Below are positions 1-5,851 of a stretch of DNA of 7,588 nucleotides, in pieces. Position numbers and translations under genes: made by a program. The notes below the pieces were generated by a model. That model worked only from the letters and a program-made list of their open reading frames with translations. It made no database searches and was not told where the DNA came from. The DNA is from Flavobacteriales bacterium UBA2426. Its GTDB lineage: Bacteria; Bacteroidota; Bacteroidia; Flavobacteriales_F; PHOS-HE28. Position 1 is the stretch's first letter. Each line of letters starts with the position of its first letter. The stretch is taken from positions 1 to 7,588 of the forward strand of contig DDRC01000093.1 of the NCBI GenBank assembly GCA_002342985.1. The letters run 5' to 3'.

Positions 1-1726
<1,726 letters not shown>

Positions 1727-1728
1727 GT

Positions 1729-1743
1729 CCGGAGGGTATCCGG
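1729..1743 (-). promoter_or_regulatory. Small hairpin in the carB leader
   Basis: A perfect 5-bp inverted repeat, CCGGA-(5 nt)-TCCGG, lies between the carB -7 box and its ATG, ending 2 nt before the start codon. If transcription starts a few bases after the box, this hairpin would be nearly the whole 5' leader and could mask ribosome entry. A regulatory role is only inferred; the repeat is short enough to occur by chance in GC-rich DNA. Confidence 0.25.
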
Positions 1744-1747
1744 GTCG

Positions 1748-1755
1748 CGAAGGTA
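1748..1755 (-). promoter_or_regulatory. Candidate -7 promoter element for carB (TACCTTCG)
   Basis: On the minus strand this reads TACCTTCG, matching the Bacteroidota -7 consensus TAnnTTTG with C at the third T. It ends 21 nt before the carB ATG. No clear TTG-type -33 element sits 19-21 nt upstream. The call rests on recurrence of the same box in front of most other genes here. Confidence 0.55.
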
Positions 1756-1832
1756 GCCGCGCCATACCGGCCGGGAATGGAATGTGGAAAAGGCGGGGGG
1801 ATCGTGGAGAAAGGACGGATTCCTGGAACGCC

Positions 1833-1840
1833 TACTTTCG
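1833..1840 (+). promoter_or_regulatory. Candidate -7 promoter element for the lipoprotein gene (TACTTTCG)
   Basis: TACTTTCG matches TAnnTTTG except for one C and is identical to the box before the E1 gene. Only 4 nt (AGCC) separate it from the ATG at 1845, so transcription would begin at or very near the start codon. No convincing -33 element is seen. Confidence 0.55.
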
Positions 1841-1844
1841 AGCC

Positions 1845-2375
1845 ATGCGGTCCATTTCAATTGCTGCAATCGCCATTGGGCTTTGCCTGTTCACCGCCTC
1901 CTGCCGGAAGGAGAGCCCGTCTGACGCCTCCCACCAGAGTGCGCCGTGCGGGCAGTTCGATGGGATCCTTAGGCGCGACATCAACGGCACCATCATCCCG
2001 ATGCAGCCCGACTGGACCGATTGGCTCACCACAGATGATTGGTGCCCTGAGGCAGAGGCCTTGTTCCGCCCTGTTCCCGGGCTCTCATGGGCTGCTGAAG
2101 ACACCAGCGCCCTGTTCGCTGCGCTACCGAACCCTGCGCAGAGCCAGTTCATGTTCGTTTGCGTCCGGGACTCGGCTGCTTACGTGGATGTGCGTGTCGT
2201 CCGCGAGAACATGCAAGTCCTGTTTCAGCTGGATTCGTTGACCGAACATCGGCTCATCTTCGACCTTGCTGGGGCCTCGGTTGCGCAAAGCGAGGTGATC
2301 CGTGTCTATTACCGCATCGTTCATCCCGATGGCACGGCGAATCGCGGCCACGGCGATGTGGAGCGCGCGCTCTAG
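1845..2375 (+). CDS. Hypothetical lipoprotein, 176 aa
   Basis: I do not recognise a named family. The start MRSISIAAIAIGLCLFTASC is a lipoprotein signal peptide: one arginine, a hydrophobic stretch at residues 4-16 and a lipobox-like TAS-C20, so the mature protein should be lipidated on Cys20 and sit in the envelope. Just after this comes a short charged, Ser-rich linker (RKESPSDASHQS). The mature part has a Trp- and Asp-rich stretch (about 56-67, with DWTDW and DDW), a PNP motif near 90-95 (LPNPAQSQF) and then alternating beta-strand-like segments ending in VIRVYYRI. This suggests a small beta-sandwich, but that is inference. The ATG at 1845 is chosen over an in-frame ATG at 1719 because it gives the signal peptide and follows the promoter box. 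GC is lower than in neighbouring genes. It is divergent from carB and followed by a 125-nt gap, so it is probably transcribed alone. Confidence 0.8.
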   Translation: MRSISIAAIAIGLCLFTASCRKESPSDASHQSAPCGQFDGILRRDINGTIIPMQPDWTDWLTTDDWCPEAEALFRPVPGLSWAAEDTSALFAALPNPAQSQFMFVCVRDSAAYVDVRVVRENMQVLFQLDSLTEHRLIFDLAGASVAQSEVIRVYYRIVHPDGTANRGHGDVERAL

Positions 2376-2500
2376 CCTTTGGCGATAGTTTTGGAATCGT
2401 CCTGGCGGGGTCATCTCCATCATATTGCTGCTGTTGGCCGTAGGCCTTTATTCACCCGCACCTGACCACGGTCGAACCATAGGTCGACGCTACTGCCCCC
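2376..2500 (+). other. Intergenic region before the S4 gene, with a possible distal -7 box and a GGTCGA direct repeat
   Basis: No gene is supported in these 125 nt. They hold a perfect match to TAnnTTTG (TAGTTTTG, 2386-2393), 107 nt before the S4-protein ATG, and two copies of GGTCGA (2470-2475 and 2482-2487), 12 bp apart start to start. No TTG lies 19-21 nt upstream of the box. The sequence directly before the ATG (TACTGCCC at 2491-2498) is only a poor box. Which of these, if any, drives the S4 gene cannot be told. Confidence 0.35.
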
Positions 2501-2869
2501 ATGCGCATCGACAAATTCCTCTGGTGCGTGCGCCTCTTCAAGACGCGTAGCCTGGCCACCGAGGCCGTGCGGCGCGAGCAGGTGCAGGTGAACGGCCGCG
2601 CGGTGAAGGCCAGCGCCGAGGTGAAGCCCGGCGACCGCATCGCCCTGCGCGAGCCGCCGATCTGGCGCAGCTGGGAGGTGCTGGCCCTCCCGCCCTCGCG
2701 CGTCGGCGCCAAGCTGGTGCCCACGCTCCTGGCCGAGCGCACGGATTTCGCCGACCTGGAGAAGCTGGAGATGGCGCGCCTGGTGAAGGCGCAGCATCGC
2801 GCGCCGGGCGAGGGGCGGCCCACCAAGCGCGACCGGCGCCGCCTGGAGCGCTTCCAGGACGAAGGCTAG
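2501..2869 (+). CDS. hslR: S4-domain RNA-binding protein, Hsp15 (HslR) family
   Basis: This family binds RNA; E. coli Hsp15 binds 50S subunits carrying stranded peptidyl-tRNA and helps recycle them after heat stress. The 122-residue protein opens with MRIDKFLWCVRLFKTRSLA, closely resembling the Hsp15 start (RLDKWLWAARFYKTRALA). The S4 fold covers about residues 1-48, including the QVQVNGR turn and KPGDRIAL. The C-terminus carries the basic GRPTKRDRRRLERF tail, which parallels the RRPDKKERRDLLRF end of E. coli Hsp15. Length is close to the usual 130 or so. The protein is very Arg/Lys rich, as expected for RNA binding. The start at 2501 coincides with the first residue of the S4 motif, so no N-terminal extension is present. 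Upstream and downstream gaps exceed 100 nt, so it is probably a single-gene unit. A ribosome-recycling role in this organism is inferred from the family. Confidence 0.9.
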   Translation: MRIDKFLWCVRLFKTRSLATEAVRREQVQVNGRAVKASAEVKPGDRIALREPPIWRSWEVLALPPSRVGAKLVPTLLAERTDFADLEKLEMARLVKAQHRAPGEGRPTKRDRRRLERFQDEG

Positions 2870-2903
2870 CGTTCCGTCCCGCGCCCAACCGCCGGTCACG
2901 CGG

Positions 2904-2929
2904 CTTAACGTCTTTTCATTTCCCTTAAC
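2904..2929 (+). promoter_or_regulatory. CTTAAC direct repeats upstream of the PDZ gene (possible operator or alternative -35)
   Basis: CTTAAC occurs at 2904-2909 and again at 2924-2929, exactly 20 bp apart, in an AT-richer patch within a GC-rich region. The downstream copy ends 22 nt before the TAGCTTCG box, where a -33 element is expected. This spacing of about two helical turns fits a regulator bound on one face of the DNA; alternatively the second copy acts as a -35-like element for an ECF sigma factor, many of which prefer AAC-containing -35 boxes. Both readings are inference. Confidence 0.35.
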
Positions 2930-2951
2930 AGCGCTTCGGAAAGGCCCCGGA

Positions 2952-2959
2952 TAGCTTCG
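2952..2959 (+). promoter_or_regulatory. Candidate -7 promoter element for the PDZ/T9SS gene (TAGCTTCG)
   Basis: TAGCTTCG matches the Bacteroidota -7 consensus with one C substitution and ends 21 nt before the ATG at 2981. It stands downstream of the CTTAAC pair at the spacing expected for a promoter. Confidence 0.55.
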
Positions 2960-2980
2960 ACCCACCAAACCGTCAAGGCC

Positions 2981-4459
2981 ATGCTCAAGGCATTCCTCTT
3001 CATACCGCTGGCCGCCGTGCTGCAGAGCGGACAGCAGGACCCGGTGCCGCCCGCGCCCGACCGCAAGGTGCGCATCGAGATCGTCAGCACCGAGAACGGC
3101 GAGACCAAGCGCATCACCAAGGAGTTCGATGCCTCCGACGACGCCCAGGTGGAACAGGCGCTGCGCGAGATGGGCGTGCTCAAGCACATGCGCATCGGGC
3201 CCGGCGAGCGCGACATCACCATCGACATCCGCGGCTTCGGCGCCGAGGAGGACGGCATGGCACGGCTGCGCTTGGCACCCGCCCCGCCAGCGCCGCCGGC
3301 ACCACCGGCTCCGCCCGCAGCACCGCAAGAGCCGATGGCCTATCTCGGCGTGAGCACCCGGGGACTGGAGCAGGACGAGCAGGCGAAAGCGAAGGGGAAG
3401 CAGGGCGCCGTGGTCATGGAGGTGATGGACGGCAGCCCCGCGGCAGCCCTTGGCCTGAAGGAAGGCGACATCATCGTGAAGGTGGGCGGACAAGCAGTGG
3501 ACGGCCCCCAGCGCCTCTCGGAGCTGGTGCGGGCGATGAAGCCGGGCGACGCGGTGAAGGTGGAATGGCTGCGCGACGGCAAGGCCATGAAGGACGGCGT
3601 AAAGCTCGCCGAACGCGAGGCGGAGGCCTACTCCTTCAGCTTCGATGCCGATGCGATGAAGGAACTGGCCGAGCGCGCGCACGCGGGTGCCTGGGCCAGC
3701 GAACGGCAGGCTTTCCTGGGCGTCACGCCCGCTGAGGGCGATGGCGGGCAGCCCGGCGTGGCCATCGGGAGCGTGGAGTCCGGCAGCGCAGCGGAACAAA
3801 TGGGCCTGGCACCCGGCGACCGCATCACGGCGATCAACGGGGAGGCCGTGACCGACTTCCCCGGCCTGGCCGCGCGCATCAAGGCCATGAAGCCCGGCGA
3901 CGAGGTGACCGTGAGCGCACTGCGCGACGGCATGGCCCAGGAGCGCAGCGGGACGCTGGGCGAGCGCCGCACGCACGCCTACATCAGGCATGGCGATGAG
4001 GGCTTCGAATGGCAGGGCATGGCCCCCGAGGACCGGGAGATGCTGCGCCGCGAGATGGATGAGCTGCGCCGCGAGATGGACGAGCTGCGCCGGGAGCTCG
4101 GCAAGGATATGAAGCGCGAGGTGCGCGTTCGCGTAGAGTCGCGTGCGCTCACAGCAGAGGAAAAGGCCCTGCTGCGCGACAAGGGCGTGGCGGTTGACAA
4201 GGAGCTGCAGCTCGACCTGCAGGTCTTCCCCAATCCGAGCGCCGGGTTCTTCCGGCTGCGGTTCGATGTTCCCGAGCGCGGCGACCTCAACGTGGATGTG
4301 CACGACGCCAAGGGCGAGCGCGTCCACCAGGAGCGCATCGTGGGCTTCAAGGGCCGCTACGAGCGCACGCTCGACCTCAGCGACCGTGCCGCGGGCAACT
4401 ACTACGTGGTGGTGGCCCAGGGCGGGCGCACCGCCACCGCCAAGCTGGTGAAGGAGTGA
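2981..4459 (+). CDS. Secreted tandem-PDZ protein with T9SS type A sorting domain, 492 aa
   Basis: This is probably a cell-surface scaffold or peptide-binding protein exported by the type IX system. Residues 1-16 form a short signal peptide (MLKAFLFIPLAAVLQS). Residues about 25-95 are a charged beta-rich region (KVRIEIVSTENGETK, then ITIDIRGFG). Next is an Ala-Pro linker at 99-115. PDZ 1 (about 119-213) carries the carboxylate-binding loop YLGV at 121-124; PDZ 2 (about 243-328) has FLGV at 245-248. Both share the pattern AMKPGDxV...LRDG, indicating domain duplication. A charged helix with LRREMDE heptads spans 355-375. The last 80 residues match the T9SS type A domain: VFPNPSAGFFRLRF, then DVHDAKGERV, DLSDRAAGNYYVVVA and a terminal KLVKE. 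No serine-protease domain or catalytic triad is seen, unlike DegP/HtrA. By family knowledge the sorting domain is removed during export and the protein attached to the surface. The start follows a promoter box 21 nt upstream. No partner gene is adjacent. Confidence 0.88.
   Translation: MLKAFLFIPLAAVLQSGQQDPVPPAPDRKVRIEIVSTENGETKRITKEFDASDDAQVEQALREMGVLKHMRIGPGERDITIDIRGFGAEEDGMARLRLAPAPPAPPAPPAPPAAPQEPMAYLGVSTRGLEQDEQAKAKGKQGAVVMEVMDGSPAAALGLKEGDIIVKVGGQAVDGPQRLSELVRAMKPGDAVKVEWLRDGKAMKDGVKLAEREAEAYSFSFDADAMKELAERAHAGAWASERQAFLGVTPAEGDGGQPGVAIGSVESGSAAEQMGLAPGDRITAINGEAVTDFPGLAARIKAMKPGDEVTVSALRDGMAQERSGTLGERRTHAYIRHGDEGFEWQGMAPEDREMLRREMDELRREMDELRRELGKDMKREVRVRVESRALTAEEKALLRDKGVAVDKELQLDLQVFPNPSAGFFRLRFDVPERGDLNVDVHDAKGERVHQERIVGFKGRYERTLDLSDRAAGNYYVVVAQGGRTATAKLVKE
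3275..3325 (+). repeat. Ala-Pro-Pro repeat linker in the PDZ protein
   Basis: Residues 99-115 are APAPPAPPAPPAPPAAP, four consecutive APP units. This low-complexity, stiff linker joins the N-terminal domain to the first PDZ domain. Codons vary among the units (GCC, GCG, GCA, GCT; CCG, CCA), so it is an old or codon-diversified repeat rather than a recent slippage tract. Confidence 0.75.
4043..4105 (+). repeat. Three 21-bp tandem repeats encoding LRREMDE heptads
   Basis: Units start at 4043, 4064 and 4085. The first two differ at one base (GAT versus GAC), and the third diverges (LRRELGK). Each encodes seven residues, so copy number can change without breaking frame. The heptads have Leu and Met at a/d-like spacing and alternating Arg and Glu, which favours a charged single helix or coiled coil between PDZ 2 and the sorting domain. 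Confidence 0.7.
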
Positions 4460-4478
4460 GCCGCTCCGGCGCTCACCG

Positions 4479-4502
4479 GGGAAGGGCCGCAGGGCCCTTT
4501 CC
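4479..4502 (+). terminator. Intrinsic terminator hairpin after the PDZ gene
   Basis: GGGAAGGGCC and GGCCCTTTCC pair around a GCAG loop, giving a stem of about 10 bp with one G-U pair, followed by TATTTT. It begins 19 nt after the PDZ stop codon. The U-tract is short, and the same TATTTT forms part of the next gene's candidate promoter. Confidence 0.6.
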
Positions 4503-4510
4503 TATTTTCA
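4503..4510 (+). promoter_or_regulatory. Candidate -7 promoter element for the small membrane protein (TATTTTCA)
   Basis: TATTTTCA matches TAnnTTTG at the TA and two T positions, with C and A at the end, so it is weaker than the other boxes. It directly abuts the terminator stem and ends 4 nt before the ATG at 4515, which would give a leaderless or nearly leaderless transcript. Confidence 0.4.
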
Positions 4511-4514
4511 CCCC

Positions 4515-4889
4515 ATGAACACGCTCGTTAAGCTGCTCATCAGCACCATCGCCGTGCTGATCGCCGACCTGCTCCTCCCCGGCGTCTCGCTGGGCAGCAT
4601 GGACACCTTCAACGGCGTGCTCACCGCCCTCCTCACCGCGGCGGTGCTCTCCCTGCTCAATGCGCTGCTGAAGCCCATCCTCATCCTCTTCACGCTCCCG
4701 ATCACGGTCTTCACGCTGGGCCTCTTCCTGCTGGTGATCAATGCGGGCATGGTGCTGCTCGCAGCCAAGCTGGTGCCGGGCTTCCATGTGGACGGCTTCT
4801 GGTGGGCCCTGGGCTTCAGCATCCTGCTCTCCGTGGTGCAGGGCCTGCTTCAGGGCTTCGACCGGAAGCAGCCGCGCAACGAGCCCTGA
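4515..4889 (+). CDS. Small four-helix membrane protein, YvlD / phage_holin_4_2 family
   Basis: A 124-residue integral membrane protein. Hydrophobic segments lie at about residues 4-24, 33-50, 54-85 (long enough for one or two passes around LPITVFTLGLFLLVINAG) and 95-114, with a short charged tail DRKQPRNEP. The order LLNALLKPILILFTLPIT followed by LGLFLLVINAGM is the signature of Pfam PF04020. That family is named after phage holins but is widespread in bacterial chromosomes, including Bacillus YvlD, and its function is not established. There is no endolysin or phage gene nearby, so a holin role is unlikely. It has its own box directly after the PDZ gene's terminator, suggesting independent transcription. 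It converges with the AIM24 gene. The ATG at 4515 is the only start that keeps the complete first helix. Confidence 0.88.
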   Translation: MNTLVKLLISTIAVLIADLLLPGVSLGSMDTFNGVLTALLTAAVLSLLNALLKPILILFTLPITVFTLGLFLLVINAGMVLLAAKLVPGFHVDGFWWALGFSILLSVVQGLLQGFDRKQPRNEP

Positions 4890-4909
4890 GCGGCCGCGCG
4901 GCAACGCCT

Positions 4910-4934
4910 AGGGCCGCCCCGGCGGAGCGGCCCT
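4910..4934. terminator. Inverted repeat between convergent genes, possible shared terminator
   Basis: AGGGCCGC and GCGGCCCT form a perfect 8-bp inverted repeat with a 9-nt loop, centred in the 73-nt gap between the stops at 4889 (plus) and 4963 (minus). Placement suits a bidirectional terminator, but neither side has a T-tract, so efficiency is doubtful. Confidence 0.4.
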
Positions 4935-4962
4935 CGGATGCGACCCGGATGGGAGCGGCGCT

Positions 4963-5769
4963 TCAGTTGTCGCCGTCCAGCAGGCGTCCCAGCCCGCCGA
5001 GGATGCTCCCCTCCTCCTTGCCACGGCCACCGGCGCGCGGCGCGGCGGCGATTATGTTGTCCGCGAGCCTGCTGAAGGGCAGCGATTGGATCCACACGTG
5101 GCCGGGGCCGCGCAGCTGCGCGAAGAAGAGGCCCTCGCCGCCGAAGAGCGTGTTCTTGATGCCGCCCACGAACTGGATGTCGTAATCCACGGTCTGCGTC
5201 ATGGCCACCAGGCAGCCGGTGTCCACGCGCAGGGTCTCGCCCGGGGCGAGCTCGCGCTGCACGGTGGTGCCGCCGGCGTGGATGTACACCTGGCCGTCGC
5301 CCTCGAGCTTCTGCATGATGAAGCCCTCGCCCCCGAAGAGTCCGGCGCCGAGCCGCTTCTGGAACTCGATGCCGATGCTCACCCCCTTAGCAGCGGCCAG
5401 GAAGCTATCCTTCTGGCACACGAGCTTGCCTTGGAAATCGCGCAGATCCAGCGGCATGATCTTGCCAGGATAGGCCGCCGCGAACCAGGCCGTACGGCGC
5501 ACCTGGCTCTGGTTGGTGTAGGTGGTCATGAAGAGGCTCTCCCCGGTGAGCACGCGCTTGCCCGCGCTGAGCATCTTGCCCAGGAAGCCCTGCTCCTGGC
5601 CGCGCCCATCGCCGAAGATGGTCTGCATGGCGATGCCCTCATCCATCATCATCATCGTGCCGGCCTCGGCGACAACGGTCTCACCGGGGTCGAGCGTGAT
5701 CTCCACGCATTGCATGTCGTCACCGACGATGCGGTGATCGAGCTCATGGGCTTGGCGGTTCATGGTCAT
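4963..5769 (-). CDS. AIM24 family protein (TIGR00266-like), 268 aa
   Basis: The protein belongs to the AIM24 / TIGR00266 beta-sandwich family. Yeast Aim24 acts in the mitochondrial inner membrane; the bacterial members have no settled function. Supporting sequence: a start MTMNRQAHELDHRIVGDDMQ, then VEITLDPGETVVAEAGTMMM (about 22-41), MTTYTN (81-86), the paired glycine loops LFGGEGF (144-150) and LFGGEGL (208-214), GDGQVYIHAGGT (158-168), LRVDTGCLVAM (180-190) and GHVWIQSLPFSRLAD (223-237). The tail at 244-268 is Gly-rich and polar, probably disordered. No signal peptide or membrane segment is seen, so it is likely cytoplasmic. Length is normal for the family. Two start codons lie close together (5769 and 5763); 5769 is used, and the box at 5784-5791 serves either. 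The reading frame stays open upstream to 6045, but that would overlap the E1 gene and add non-family sequence. Divergent from E1. Confidence 0.9.
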   Translation of the reverse strand: MTMNRQAHELDHRIVGDDMQCVEITLDPGETVVAEAGTMMMMDEGIAMQTIFGDGRGQEQGFLGKMLSAGKRVLTGESLFMTTYTNQSQVRRTAWFAAAYPGKIMPLDLRDFQGKLVCQKDSFLAAAKGVSIGIEFQKRLGAGLFGGEGFIMQKLEGDGQVYIHAGGTTVQRELAPGETLRVDTGCLVAMTQTVDYDIQFVGGIKNTLFGGEGLFFAQLRGPGHVWIQSLPFSRLADNIIAAAPRAGGRGKEEGSILGGLGRLLDGDN

Positions 5770-5783
5770 CGGTATTCTGGGGG

Positions 5784-5791
5784 CAAAGCTA
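5784..5791 (-). promoter_or_regulatory. Candidate -7 promoter element for the AIM24 gene (TAGCTTTG)
   Basis: On the minus strand this is TAGCTTTG, a perfect match to TAnnTTTG, ending 14 nt before the ATG at 5769. No -33 TTG is seen; the region where it should lie is part of or next to the inverted repeat at 5796-5813. Confidence 0.6.
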
Positions 5792-5795
5792 TCCC

Positions 5796-5813
5796 GGGCG
5801 GCACCTGCCGCCC
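5796..5813. promoter_or_regulatory. Perfect inverted repeat between the divergent AIM24 and E1 promoters, candidate operator
   Basis: GGGCGGCA and TGCCGCCC form perfect 8-bp arms separated by CC. The repeat lies 4 nt upstream of the AIM24 box and 14 nt upstream of the E1 box, over or beside both expected -33 regions. That position suits a dimeric repressor or activator controlling both genes. GC-rich composition makes chance repeats more likely, so the role is inference. Confidence 0.4.
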
Positions 5814-5827
5814 CGCCGCCCATCCCG

Positions 5828-5835
5828 TACTTTCG
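5828..5835 (+). promoter_or_regulatory. Candidate -7 promoter element for the E1 gene (TACTTTCG)
   Basis: TACTTTCG is identical to the box at 1833-1840 and ends 16 nt before the ATG at 5852. No clear -33 element; the relevant segment is part of the inverted repeat at 5796-5813. Confidence 0.55.
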
Positions 5836-5851
5836 CCGCTCACGCGCTGCC

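Noticed and set aside
2361..2372. Palindrome GAGCGCGCGCTC at the end of the lipoprotein gene as a terminator
   Set aside because: It lies inside the last codons, leaves only a 4-bp stem once a loop is allowed, and has no T-tract.
2389..2550. Hydrophobic stretch VISIILLLLAVGLYSPA in the gap before the S4 gene, resembling a signal peptide
   Set aside because: The frame has no ATG or GTG start after the TAG at 2386, runs into the S4 gene out of frame and ends near 2550; probably chance or a very decayed remnant.
2420..4327. Minus-strand open frame of 635 codons across the S4 and PDZ genes
   Set aside because: It spans two recognisable plus-strand genes and an intergenic region, with His/Leu/Ala-rich low-information sequence and no family motif.
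4515..4889. Evidence of a prophage from the holin-family name
   Set aside because: The family is common in chromosomes outside phages, and no endolysin, integrase or structural phage gene is nearby.
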